Assembly (NCBI GenBank): GCA_041399155.1
Contig: JAWKTI010000001.1
Coordinates: 1,736,001-1,800,000, forward strand
DNA from: Zavarzinella sp.
GTDB lineage: Bacteria; Planctomycetota; Planctomycetia; Gemmatales; Gemmataceae
Length of the DNA: 64,000 nucleotides
Reading direction: 5' to 3'
The notes under the pieces were generated by a model that was not told the DNA's origin, made no database searches, and was given only the letters and a program-made list of their open reading frames with translations. Positions 52,736 through 61,545 of the stretch are shown here, one piece after another. The translations under genes and the position numbers were made by a program. Each line of letters starts with the position of its first letter. Within the stretch, counting starts at the first letter, position 1.

Positions 52736-53571
52736 AGTTTTTCCGCTTGAGGATCGACTTCAAATCTTGGCCACAGTCTTTTAATTATTTCATCCGGAGT
52801 TTCATTCAATGTATCGATGAATCCTTTGCAAGCGTCGAACAAGTCACGCAAGGTTGCAAAACAACAATGTTGCGTGACCTCTTCACGCATCCATTTCCAT
52901 AACCCTTCAATGGGATTGAAATCGGGACTATAACTGGGCAAAACTACTATTTCGATGTCCAACTCGCTGGCTTTGGTTCGAACGAACTTCGCCTTGTGCC
53001 AAGGTGCTCCATCCCAAATTACCACAACACGTCGACCTTGTCTTTCTACCCAATCGTTCACTCGGTGCAAAAATTCAGCCGTGTTTTCCTTGTTGCATTT
53101 GCCTTCGTTCCAGATCAAACATGCACCAGCACTGAAATTGTAAGCACCATACCAGTTGATGCGATCGGACAGCGGAGGGCAATCACTCACTCGCCAAGCC
53201 GATTCTCCCTTGCGCCACCAAGTATAGCCCAAGTCCATATCACGATGAAAATGGGATTCATCAATATAAATGATCACGATATCGCCGCGACACATTTGCT
53301 GGTACATATCCGCGAACTGTTTCAGGTATTCGGCCCGCTTTTCAGGGTCCCCTTTGCCGAACAGTTTCTTGCATTTCTTCCAGCTCAATCCCGCTAATTG
53401 CAGGATCCGCCGCACGGTATTCCGAGATACATACCGCTGGAATTGACAACCGATCCAGTTGCACAACTTCCTGATCGTCCATCCGTGGCCTGGCAATTGG
53501 TGATCTACCGGATCGCTTTTCAGAACGGCATCAACGATCTGCTCTATCTGCGACTGGACAAAAGGGGACAC
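52720..53571 (-). CDS. IS630-type transposase, DDE catalytic part (OrfB)
   Basis: 283 residues. The DDE triad is visible: Asp104 in IIYIDESHFHRDM, Asp187 in VVIWDGAPWHKAK and Glu222 in SPDFNPIEGLWKWMRE, with the expected spacing for IS630. The N-terminal 90 residues contain WTIRKLCNWIGCQFQRYVSR, a helix-turn-helix-like segment. This frame is +1 relative to the upstream OrfA and overlaps it by about 40 bases at a CCCCTTTT run, so a fused product could arise by ribosomal shift. A GTG at 53571 allows separate initiation. Confidence 0.93.
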   Translation of the reverse strand: MSPFVQSQIEQIVDAVLKSDPVDHQLPGHGWTIRKLCNWIGCQFQRYVSRNTVRRILQLAGLSWKKCKKLFGKGDPEKRAEYLKQFADMYQQMCRGDIVIIYIDESHFHRDMDLGYTWWRKGESAWRVSDCPPLSDRINWYGAYNFSAGACLIWNEGKCNKENTAEFLHRVNDWVERQGRRVVVIWDGAPWHKAKFVRTKASELDIEIVVLPSYSPDFNPIEGLWKWMREEVTQHCCFATLRDLFDACKGFIDTLNETPDEIIKRLWPRFEVDPQAEKLRFSI

Positions 53572-53815
53572 GGCCGCCAGTACGCCGATAAATCAAGGCG
53601 TCAGGTCCATGGTTGTTATATTTATGAACCCAGTTCAACAACACATCGTCGCAACGTCCAATTTCTGCGGCATAAGCAGTTGCGTTAGTGTGACCAAGAG
53701 CAATTTGGTACAAAGCCATAAACCGCTCCCGAGTACGAGGATGCTCGGATTCCAGAGCCAGGCGACGCAAATCATCGGTGGTTTGATTCCATTTAGTAGT
53801 GTTCGGTCGGATCAT
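53531..53815 (-). CDS. IS630-type transposase, DNA-binding part (OrfA)
   Basis: About 94 residues from the ATG at 53815 (the frame is open to 53896). LRRLALESEHPRTRERFMALYQIALGHTNATAYAAEIGRCDDVLLNWVHKY is a helix-turn-helix of the Helix-turn-helix_29/IS630 N-terminal type. It ends RADR after GGRVPFCPVADRADR, where the OrfB frame starts. It provides binding to the terminal repeats. Confidence 0.85.
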   Translation of the reverse strand: MIRPNTTKWNQTTDDLRRLALESEHPRTRERFMALYQIALGHTNATAYAAEIGRCDDVLLNWVHKYNNHGPDALIYRRTGGRVPFCPVADRADR

Positions 53816-53895
53816 CCTTGATCTCCAAAGGTTGGTCGACTTGCCTAGGTTGAACATTCTGACCAGCTTAACATAACTCACCAAATCTGTAAACA

Positions 53896-53921
53896 CCGAT
53901 TTTCAATCTGATTTTGGTTTA
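53896..53921 (-). repeat. Right terminal inverted repeat of the IS630-type element
   Basis: 26 bases, the reverse complement of 52710-52735. Its last three bases (53919-53921) supply the stop codon of the neighbouring membrane-protein gene. Confidence 0.93.
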
Positions 53922-54209
53922 GCCTGGATTGACATTCCCGGTGGTGGGGCTGCTAATCCCACTTTGCTGCTGTTTTGGTTTTCTGATGGAGTACATGACG
54001 GCGGTTAACATTGCTGTAAAAACCAACCCAATCAATGCCATATTGAGCGGTGCCTGCCACAAGACACGTTCGTTTGCGGGATCGTAAGACGCACCACTCT
54101 GCATCTGGTAAAACATCAGATAGCCACGGGCAAGCAAATGACCAATCAGAGCCAGACTGAGTGCTGCAATGACCGAATTTTTCAAAATAACGCGTACAAG
54201 TGGGTGCAT
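53919..54209 (-). CDS. Small membrane protein with IS630 at its stop codon
   Basis: 96 residues from the ATG at 54209, beginning MHPLVRVILKNSVIAALSLA; a longer version starting at 54281 is possible. Two hydrophobic segments are seen: about 10-30 and 57-73 (LNMALIGLVFTAMLTAV). The tail is RKPKQQQSGISSPTTGNVNPG. The stop codon TAA is made from the insertion site TA plus the first base of the IS end. Removing the element gives TAATTC, which has the same stop, so the protein was unchanged by insertion. No family is recognised. It is divergent from the UPF0261-like gene. Confidence 0.65.
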   Translation of the reverse strand: MHPLVRVILKNSVIAALSLALIGHLLARGYLMFYQMQSGASYDPANERVLWQAPLNMALIGLVFTAMLTAVMYSIRKPKQQQSGISSPTTGNVNPG

Positions 54210-54319
54210 CGACAGTGTACCAGTGAACTCTCTTTGCAAAATATAGCACAGTTTTGCGGGAATAATCAAAAGCAGTGCCACAAAAAAGTAACAAATCCAT
54301 TATATAGACAATAGCTTAT

Positions 54320-55375
54320 ATGAACAATGAATTATATTCAGGATATTTGACCCTGGTTACTGCCGAACCAGACGAGCAGCCAGTTGAACAACTCAGCCAT
54401 GATACGTCCGGCTGGATAAATCGAACTCCCTGGAATGACAGCCAATGGACAAAGATTCACAATCCAACTGTCATTTTGACAGGCATGCCATTACCTGAAG
54501 AAAAAATTCAGTTGCTGAAAACCATACCGAACAAACCGTTCGTATTGCTTTACACGTCAAAGCCTGAAGATTATCGTCGAAATTTCCCGCCACTGGTGGA
54601 TGGGATTGTGAAATGTTCTGATGGCGATAAGTTACTTTCTCTTAACAACTTAAGTCGTATCATTTCGGGTTTGAAAACGTTCTCAGAGATATACACTTGG
54701 CAACCTACACTTGAGAAAAAATCGCTTGTTGCCGTTACTTATTGCAGTGCGACAGAATCCGCATTTTTGTTGTTGCAACAGCACCTGATAACAACCAAGT
54801 GGCAGGTCATCGGTATCCATGCAGATGGTTTTTGCGGGCAGATTCTCGAATATGCGGCAAAAAATCGCCTCATTCATGCTACAATTGAGCTGTCATCAAA
54901 TGAATTGGCATATAATTTGCTAGCAGATTATCAATACCTGGGTGTCAACCGCTTGACTGGTGCCGCTATTGCAGGAATTCCACAGGTCATCTGCACCGGT
55001 GGGCTGGATGCAATGACGCACCAGGAACCCGTCAGTGGTGGCGAATTACCTACGGACCGTGCGGTGTTGCTCGATGATCAGGGCAACCTTTTCACAAGGT
55101 TGCTCCCACCTGAACTGGATTTAGTGGGACAGGAAATTGCCAGCAAAGCATGTGCTTCGAGCGGCAAAGTGGCCATTTTGCACCCTACAAGTGGTCTTTC
55201 AGACCGCGATCGGCCTATATCACCTTTCTGGCACCCGGAAGCAAATGCCACGTTGTGGCAAAGCATGCTGAATTGGGTAAATAACGATGTTACCTTGCAG
55301 GAAATCCCACAACACATGTGTGAAGAAACGATGGTCCAGCGCATAGTTGAAACTTTTCTTGCTGTAACAAAGTAA
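54320..55375 (+). CDS. Divergent UPF0261 / Tm-1-like protein
   Basis: 351 residues. From about residue 135 the protein follows the C-terminal half of the Tm-1/UPF0261 family: VAVTYCSATESAFLLLQQHL, VIGIHADGFCGQILEY, AAIAGIPQVICTGGLDAMTH (the family reads G-I-P-Q-V-x-x-x-G-A-L-D-M) and VAILHPTSGLSDRDRPISPF, WHPEANATLWQSM. The N-terminal 130 residues do not look like the family's ATP-binding N-domain, and the protein is shorter than the usual 400+. It might be a truncated or remodelled member, perhaps a sensor or scaffold. The Tm-1 relatives bind ATP; this one may not. Confidence 0.6.
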   Translation: MNNELYSGYLTLVTAEPDEQPVEQLSHDTSGWINRTPWNDSQWTKIHNPTVILTGMPLPEEKIQLLKTIPNKPFVLLYTSKPEDYRRNFPPLVDGIVKCSDGDKLLSLNNLSRIISGLKTFSEIYTWQPTLEKKSLVAVTYCSATESAFLLLQQHLITTKWQVIGIHADGFCGQILEYAAKNRLIHATIELSSNELAYNLLADYQYLGVNRLTGAAIAGIPQVICTGGLDAMTHQEPVSGGELPTDRAVLLDDQGNLFTRLLPPELDLVGQEIASKACASSGKVAILHPTSGLSDRDRPISPFWHPEANATLWQSMLNWVNNDVTLQEIPQHMCEETMVQRIVETFLAVTK

Positions 55376-55432
55376 CACTTGTTGTGTTATTAGGCTGTGG
55401 TGTTTTTCAATGATGAACCAGAGGTTGATCAC

Positions 55433-57454
55433 GTGATCTATATACGATTGACGGTAGTGGTGCTGGCGGTGTTGGGCGTTCTCCCACAACTACGGGGACA
55501 ACTCACCGAACGTGCCCAGTTGGAAAACTTTGTGCGGAACGCTTTCAAGCGGATCGATACAGACAAAGATGGTAAACTATCCGCCAAAGAAATCGAGTCT
55601 TATGCGGTGTTGAAGAATCGCCTCGCTGAAGCCGACAGCAATGGCGATGGTTTCCTGACGCTTGATGAAGTGCTTGCCTCCCTTGGTAAAAATCTGCCCA
55701 AAAATATGCAGGACACGCAAAAAGAGAACAAGCCCAAAGTGGCTGAACCAGAAGGGCCAAAGCCGCTTGCCGCTGCTCACGTAGGCGTAGGAAAAATGAT
55801 TGCGGATTACGATTTCACCGACCTGAAAGGTAATAAAGCGAAACTGAGCGACTTGACTAAATCAAATGGCCTGGTGATTTTCACTACTGATACGACTTGT
55901 CCGTTGTGCAAAAAATATTCTCCAGTTATAGCACGGTTTGAAAAAGAATATCTGAAAAAAGGTTTCGGGTTCCTGTTCATCAATCCCACCGCTACAGATC
56001 GAAAGGAAACAATTACGCAATTCATCGAGAGTCATGGGTTAACTAGCCCTTACGTTCACGACATTGGCCACGAATTGAGTGCTCAATTAGCTCTCCGTTC
56101 TACCACGGAAGTGCTGGTACTGGATGCAAAACGCACTCTGATTTACCGTGGTGCAATCGACGATCAATATGGCCTCGGATATGCACTTGAGAAGCCAAGG
56201 ACAGAGTATCTGCGAACAGTGCTAAATCAGATCCATTCTGGTGGAAGAGTGGAACTGGCAGCAACCGAAGCACCTGGATGTGTACTTGAGCTGAAAGTAC
56301 AAACTGATACAGTTCAAGCCATTACCTACCACAATCAGATTTCGCGATTAATGAATACCCACTGCGTAGAATGCCACCGTACAGGTGGGGTGGGGCCATT
56401 TTCATTGACTACGTACAAAGAAGTGGTTGCCCGAAAAGCCATGATTGCCAAGGTGGTGGATACAGGTCGCATGCCACCCTGGTTTGCAACAGCAGATGCA
56501 AAAGCAAGCCACTCTCCCTGGGTAAACGATCGCTCCATTCCAGCTGCGGATAAGGAAATGTTACTGAAGTGGATCAAAGGTAATGTGCCAGAAGGGAACA
56601 TCAGCGATGCACCGAAGCCACTGGTTTTTTCGAAAGGCTGGCAGATCAGCAAACCGGATGCTGTTTTCGCACTCCCAGAAGCGGTTGAAATCAAAGCAGA
56701 GGGGGTAATGCCGTATGTAACCTTACGAACACCAACAAATTTCAAAGAAGATCGTTGGATTTCGGAAATGGAAATTCGCCCCACTGCCCCTGAAGTGGTG
56801 CACCACGTGCTGGTATTTGTTGTGCCACCTGACAGTAATGGCAGACCAGGCCGTTTACGTGGTGGCGAAGCAGCCGGCTTTTTTGCCGCTTACGTGCCAG
56901 GCACCAACCACTGGATTTATCCCGATGGATTCGGCAAAAAAATCCCCAAAGGATCGGATGTTGTCTTTCAAATGCACTACACCCCAAATGGCACCGCAGT
57001 AAAGGATCAGACGGAGTTTGGTGTCGTGTTCGCCAAAGAAAACCCACGCTATGAGTTAAAAGTGACCGGTATTGCAAACCCGCTTATTCGAATACCTGCC
57101 AATGCGGCAAACCATCAGGAAGAAGCATTTTTGCGATTACCGATGGATGCCAAAGTAACGGCACTGATTCCCCACATGCATGTACGTGGGAAAGCGTTCC
57201 GCTACGAACTGGAAACAGAAGGTGGTAAAAAAACTACCTTATTGGACATCCCACGGTACGATTTTAACTGGCAACTGCTTTATCGATACGCACAACCACT
57301 GGATGTGAAACGAGGCAATACGATCATCGCCACTGCTGTATATGACAATAGTTCCAAAAATCTGGCGAATCCTGATCCCAACAAGTTGGTTCGCTGGGGC
57401 CCACAGACATTTGATGAAATGCTGATTGGTTATGTGGAATATTACGTGCCGTAA
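55433..57454 (+). CDS. EF-hand / redoxin / cytochrome / copper-monooxygenase fusion protein
   Basis: 673 residues from a GTG at 55433 preceded by AGAGG; an upstream GTG at 55397 is possible but less well placed. Signal peptide MIYIRLTVVVLAVLGVLPQLRG. Domains in order: two EF-hands (DTDKDGKLSAKE, about 42-53; DSNGDGFLTLDE, about 68-79), a redoxin fold with TTCPLCKKYSP (CPLC at 156-159), a haem-type CVECH at 311-315, and a copper type II monooxygenase C-terminal-like region with VVHHVLVF and HMHVRGKAF His motifs. It is a periplasmic redox protein of a type found in planctomycetes. The substrate is unknown. Calcium may stabilise the N-terminal pair. Confidence 0.82.
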   Translation: MIYIRLTVVVLAVLGVLPQLRGQLTERAQLENFVRNAFKRIDTDKDGKLSAKEIESYAVLKNRLAEADSNGDGFLTLDEVLASLGKNLPKNMQDTQKENKPKVAEPEGPKPLAAAHVGVGKMIADYDFTDLKGNKAKLSDLTKSNGLVIFTTDTTCPLCKKYSPVIARFEKEYLKKGFGFLFINPTATDRKETITQFIESHGLTSPYVHDIGHELSAQLALRSTTEVLVLDAKRTLIYRGAIDDQYGLGYALEKPRTEYLRTVLNQIHSGGRVELAATEAPGCVLELKVQTDTVQAITYHNQISRLMNTHCVECHRTGGVGPFSLTTYKEVVARKAMIAKVVDTGRMPPWFATADAKASHSPWVNDRSIPAADKEMLLKWIKGNVPEGNISDAPKPLVFSKGWQISKPDAVFALPEAVEIKAEGVMPYVTLRTPTNFKEDRWISEMEIRPTAPEVVHHVLVFVVPPDSNGRPGRLRGGEAAGFFAAYVPGTNHWIYPDGFGKKIPKGSDVVFQMHYTPNGTAVKDQTEFGVVFAKENPRYELKVTGIANPLIRIPANAANHQEEAFLRLPMDAKVTALIPHMHVRGKAFRYELETEGGKKTTLLDIPRYDFNWQLLYRYAQPLDVKRGNTIIATAVYDNSSKNLANPDPNKLVRWGPQTFDEMLIGYVEYYVP

Positions 57455-57564
57455 TCAGTTAATCCTCAATTTCAACCGCACCTTGCTGTAGACCGGCAGC
57501 ACTTCTAGTCCGAAAAACACCCACCATCAATCGATCGATGATAAAAGTCAGTGATCAAAAAATT

Positions 57565-57593
57565 TTGTTGAATTATGCTTGACAAGGTATAAC
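57565..57593 (+). promoter_or_regulatory. Possible promoter of the DUF1559 gene
   Basis: TTGTTG (57565-57570), a 17-base spacer and TATAAC (57588-57593) lie 61 bases before the ATG at 57654. The -10 matches five of six positions, the -35 only three. A separate TTGACA at 57580 has no matching -10 at the right distance. Confidence 0.35.
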
Positions 57594-57653
57594 AATATTT
57601 TACCATGAACAATGTAATTAGAACGTTGTCATACTTTCTTGGAGTATATTCAA

Positions 57654-58694
57654 ATGAATCGTCCTATTCGAAAAGGTTTTACCCTGATTGAACTATTGGT
57701 AGTGATTGCGATCATCGCGATTTTAATCGGTCTGTTGCTACCCGCAGTGCAAAAAGTGCGCGATGCAGCAAATCGATCGAGTTCGCAGAACAATCTGAAA
57801 CAACTGTCTCTGGCCTGTCACAGCTATGATTCTGCTGTGGGATATCTGCCAGGTTTGTCACCCTCACCTTCTGGTGGAAATGCCAATAGTTTTGGGTATT
57901 CGGTCCATGCCTTGATTCTGCCATACATCGAGCAGGAAAACCTTGGTAGGTTGTTTGATCCGAACACCCAGCCCCTGTTTACTGGTACGTTTCCATTTAG
58001 CCATGCATTAAACCCGCAAGTTGCAGGTGCGGCCGCAACTCCCGTCAAAACATTCCTCTGCCCGGCTGATGGACAGCAGCCAGTAACCTACACTAATATC
58101 ACTGGTGGTGGGACGCACGCTGGCACCAACTATGTCGTGAATATTGGCAGCGGTACCGGAAATTTCACCGACACTCGCTTTCCTACAGATGGCTTATTTT
58201 GGTATGGTTCAAGAGTTGCCATTGGAAACATCGGCGATGGTAGCTCTAACACTTTGATGTGGTCTCAATGTTTGCGTGGTACTGGAACTGCCAATGTCAC
58301 TGGTGTTGGTTTTTCCGGATTAACTGCTGATCAACAACGTCGATTGTACAGCAATCAGGCAGGTAGAGGCGTCAGCGCTACCGGTGGCCTCACGCCACCT
58401 TTGACAGAAGCGGAAGCAACCAGCAGCACCACCTGGCTAACGAATCGTGGTGGTTCCTGGATGTGGGGTGCCGGCTCTGTCAACGGCTTTAATACTTTTC
58501 GTACACCAAATTCTCAGCTTCCCGATTCTACCGCACACGGACAAGGTTGGCTCTCCGCACGTAGCTCTTTCAGTGGTGGGGTGAATGTTGCGATGGCTGA
58601 TGGTAGTGTTCGATTCGTTCGAAACAGCATTCAACTTGCAACGTGGCGTGCAATGTCCACCCGTGAAGGTGGAGAAGTGCTGGCAGATAATTAA
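57654..58694 (+). CDS. DUF1559 prepilin-like exported protein
   Basis: 346 residues from the ATG at 57654, with GGAG about eight bases upstream. The N-terminus RKGFTLIELLVVIAIIAILI is a type IV prepilin signal: the Gly-Phe cleavage site and Glu5. QKVRDAANRSSSQNNLKQLSLACHSYDSAVGYLP is the DUF1559 start. AMADGSVRFVRNSI near the end is the H-x9-DG-type signature in slightly changed form. In planctomycetes this family is large and secreted through pilus-like machinery; the specific role is unknown. Confidence 0.95.
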   Translation: MNRPIRKGFTLIELLVVIAIIAILIGLLLPAVQKVRDAANRSSSQNNLKQLSLACHSYDSAVGYLPGLSPSPSGGNANSFGYSVHALILPYIEQENLGRLFDPNTQPLFTGTFPFSHALNPQVAGAAATPVKTFLCPADGQQPVTYTNITGGGTHAGTNYVVNIGSGTGNFTDTRFPTDGLFWYGSRVAIGNIGDGSSNTLMWSQCLRGTGTANVTGVGFSGLTADQQRRLYSNQAGRGVSATGGLTPPLTEAEATSSTTWLTNRGGSWMWGAGSVNGFNTFRTPNSQLPDSTAHGQGWLSARSSFSGGVNVAMADGSVRFVRNSIQLATWRAMSTREGGEVLADN

Positions 58695-58763
58695 GCTACT
58701 CCCAGAAAGATTTCCTATCACTTGTGAAAAATGTGCTCTGTAATCTGATTTGTTCAAATTCCC

Positions 58764-61442
58764 TCAGTTGTTCTTCTCAAAGCGCTCTTTCATTTTGGCT
58801 AATTCTGCATCTTTCTTCTGGGTAGAAAGTGCTGCTAACAACCCCGCCTGTGCTTTGATGTTGGTCACATCAATTCTAATTGCATCCCATGCAACTTCTT
58901 CAGCTTCGGGGAACTTTGCCTGATTCAAATAAAGCTGCGTCAAAATCAGTCGGCTGTCTAAATCATCCGCATCCTGCTGAATGTGCCGTGCCAGTGCATC
59001 TGCCAGTTTCTCTTGTTGTTTCGTTTTCTGATAGACTTCAATTAACAAAGGCAGCCATTCAGCATCCACTGGTGCAGTTTCCAAACCACGTTCAAACATG
59101 GCGGCAGCTTTGTCAAATGCCTCTGCTTCCAGATAAAGTCTGCCTAAATACAACAGTAATTTTCCATCGTTTGGGTGCGCTTTTTGTGCAGCTTCAATCG
59201 TCTTCAAAGCAGCATCATTATCGCCATCCTGTCGCTGCAGACGAGCGAGTACTACGGAAGCCAGTGGGTGGGTATTATCCTTTGCCAAAACCTTTGCGAC
59301 CACTTCTTTGGCATCCTGAGACTTACGTCTTCGCTGGTACATATCGGCAAGCTGGGCTGCAATTTCCAGATCTTCCGGCTTCTCTTCATGCTCTTTAATC
59401 AGCTCTTCCAAAGTTTTCGCAACGGCAGAATTCGCCTGGCTGGGAGCAATATTGATCGATTCAACCTTTTTTCGAACATATTCCAGATAACCACGTTCGA
59501 ATTCCAGTTTGCTGATTTTGCAAACCCTGGTAATCGCAGCATCGGTTGAGAGACCCGCACCGTAAGCATCCAGCAGTGGGCCCAGGTTCTGAATACCAAA
59601 CGATTTGATGAAATATTCTACGTAAAGGTAGCTTTGGTAATATGCCAGATTCCATTCAGATGGTGAACGTGGACGAACAAATCCCATCGTAATATTGTCC
59701 AGGTTCAGCAGATCTTTCGCCAGATAGCGCTGACGCAGAATCACATCCCAATTGGGCGGGCGAACGCTCCCTTCTTTTCGCACCGCGAGACCTTCTGTCA
59801 CCCAGTGTGGTACAAGAAAGTTGGTTTGTGCCAGATTAAAAATGTGCACCAATTCATGTCGCACTACCCTGCCCCAGTTGAACGTTCTTAATAATCCTTT
59901 GGCTTTTGGAGATGCCATCGTAACAACACGCCCAGTACAGGCACCAATGGTGTGCAGGTCTGGCAACCCTACGGTGCGGCCAGAAAACATTTCATGGCTG
60001 CTGAATAATTCGAACAGCACTTTTTCCTGAGGTTCAAACTGAAAATCTTTTGCCAGTTCCGCATGAATTTCTTCAAGGTAATCGGCAATAAACAATGCCA
60101 GCAGCCGATCGTTGGCTGGATCGTACCGCACAATATAGTGGGGGGTTTCAATCGTCTCGTAACTTTCCATGTGCTTCATCACACGGATGGAATTAGAAAC
60201 CCGAACATGAAATCGATCTAACTCAAATGCTTTATTCAAAGCAACTTGCGCTTCTTTTTCTTTCCCCAGCCGCAGATAGAGCATGCCAATGCCCGCTTGT
60301 GGTGCAGACAGATCATCCCGCAGTTCGATCGATTTCCGGTAATATTTCTCAGCGTCTTCGTAATACTTGCGATCCTCCAGTGTGCGTGCCAACACATAAT
60401 AAAAAACTGCTGGTTTTGCATTGAACTGATCAACAATTGCTATTTGCCGTTGAATACCTTCCGGATGATCGGTGAATCGACTGATCGCAGCAAGTCGCGC
60501 GTAAGCCTCTTCGTCTTTAGGATTGAATGTCGTTGCTTCTTTCAGCATTTTTGCAGCAGAAAGAAAATCACCACCGATCATGGAAACATCTGCTTTCAAT
60601 TTCAGTGCACTGGGCAAGCCAGGTTGATGCTTCAATGCCATCTCAGCGAATTGCTCCGCATCCTGCAGCTTGTATTCCTGCAGAGAAACCAGCCCCTTAC
60701 CCACATATGCTGAAGCAGCCTTGGGATTCATTGCCAACGCTTTATCAAAAGCTTCAATCGCCTGAGGGCGATTATGTTTTTCGAGCAGAAGCATCCCAAT
60801 TTCGTATTCGACCTGCCAAAGATTCTTATCAAACTTCAACGCATCGGGATAAAGTTCGTTGAGTATGAATTTAAACTGATTGGAAAGTGCGTGCCAGCGG
60901 GCATTCTCGGCCCCAGCCAGACCAACCAGCAGTAGATGCTCCCCCACCTGGATCGGTTTGTCTTCATTATCGAGCCGGCTGTAGGTACGCACAAACCATC
61001 GCATTGTGATATCGGCCTCTTTTAGATTCCCACGATCACGCAGTAATTTTGCTTTCACCCAGCGTGCCAGAAAATGAGAATCGTTGGTCGCAATCGCGGC
61101 ATCAGCCAATTTGTCCGCTTCATCCCATTTCCCACGTTGAAAATATGTCTCTGCCAGGTGGGCTTGGAGATCGGGATCTTTGGGATGCTTTTTCAGTGCC
61201 AGTTCCAGAATTTTTACAGATTCATCCCACTTGGCTTCACTCCAGGCCACCTGTGCCAATCCCACCTGCGCTTGTGGGGCCGTTTCCGCATCGCCTGCAG
61301 CTTCCTGATATAGTTTGGTCGCTTCCGCATAATTGCCACGCAGCCAGCGGGTGCGAGCCTCTTCCAGAGTGGATGAGGCTTTGTCCTGGCTGTAACCAAA
61401 GGCGGTACAGAGAAATAAGGCCAATGAGATGGCAATTTTCAT
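58764..61442 (-). CDS. TPR protein with gluzincin-like peptidase site
   Basis: 892 residues, starting MKIAISLALFLCTAFGYSQ, a signal peptide. The N-terminal 420 residues are TPR repeats (such as AEATKLYQEAAGDAETAPQAQVGLAQVAWSEAKWDESVKILE). The middle contains VRHELVHIFNLAQTNFLVPH: His529, Glu530 and His533 form HExxH, followed by WVTEGLAV, whose Glu is the third ligand in gluzincins of the peptidase MA-like type. The C-terminal 230 residues are TPR again, ending LAALSTQKKDAELAKMKE. The peptidase domain appears intact, unlike the degenerate one in the 27.9-kb gene. It may act on periplasmic or surface proteins bound by the TPRs. It lies next to a WD40 gene on the same strand. Confidence 0.85.
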   Translation of the reverse strand: MKIAISLALFLCTAFGYSQDKASSTLEEARTRWLRGNYAEATKLYQEAAGDAETAPQAQVGLAQVAWSEAKWDESVKILELALKKHPKDPDLQAHLAETYFQRGKWDEADKLADAAIATNDSHFLARWVKAKLLRDRGNLKEADITMRWFVRTYSRLDNEDKPIQVGEHLLLVGLAGAENARWHALSNQFKFILNELYPDALKFDKNLWQVEYEIGMLLLEKHNRPQAIEAFDKALAMNPKAASAYVGKGLVSLQEYKLQDAEQFAEMALKHQPGLPSALKLKADVSMIGGDFLSAAKMLKEATTFNPKDEEAYARLAAISRFTDHPEGIQRQIAIVDQFNAKPAVFYYVLARTLEDRKYYEDAEKYYRKSIELRDDLSAPQAGIGMLYLRLGKEKEAQVALNKAFELDRFHVRVSNSIRVMKHMESYETIETPHYIVRYDPANDRLLALFIADYLEEIHAELAKDFQFEPQEKVLFELFSSHEMFSGRTVGLPDLHTIGACTGRVVTMASPKAKGLLRTFNWGRVVRHELVHIFNLAQTNFLVPHWVTEGLAVRKEGSVRPPNWDVILRQRYLAKDLLNLDNITMGFVRPRSPSEWNLAYYQSYLYVEYFIKSFGIQNLGPLLDAYGAGLSTDAAITRVCKISKLEFERGYLEYVRKKVESINIAPSQANSAVAKTLEELIKEHEEKPEDLEIAAQLADMYQRRRKSQDAKEVVAKVLAKDNTHPLASVVLARLQRQDGDNDAALKTIEAAQKAHPNDGKLLLYLGRLYLEAEAFDKAAAMFERGLETAPVDAEWLPLLIEVYQKTKQQEKLADALARHIQQDADDLDSRLILTQLYLNQAKFPEAEEVAWDAIRIDVTNIKAQAGLLAALSTQKKDAELAKMKERFEKNN

Positions 61443-61526
61443 GAAAAGCTACTCTCAAAAGTGTCACATTCTCATTTTACCATGTGGGTAGACTGAATCC
61501 AAAAAGGTGGGCACTTCGAAAAGAAA

Positions 61527-61545
61527 ATGAGAAAAGATGAGAAAA
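61527..61545. repeat. Two more copies of ATGAGAAAA
   Basis: Copies at 61527-61535 and 61537-61545, just beyond the WD40 gene stop, match the triplet of copies at 36442-36480. Confidence 0.3.

Larger units (their letters stand above)
52710..53921 (-). mobile_element. IS630-type insertion sequence
   Basis: A 1.2-kb element bounded by perfect 26-base terminal inverted repeats, 52710-52735 and 53896-53921, starting TAAACCAAAATC. Both ends begin with TA, the duplicated target dinucleotide of IS630/Tc1 elements; the element proper is thus 52712-53919. It carries two overlapping transposase frames (listed separately). The ends being identical suggests recent insertion. It lies between argJ and a small membrane-protein gene and interrupts neither, because it landed in the TAA stop codon of the latter and restored it. 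Confidence 0.93.

Noticed and set aside
57580..57585. TTGACA as -35 of the DUF1559 promoter
   Set aside because: No -10 match at 16-18 bases downstream; the TTGTTG/TATAAC pair fits better.
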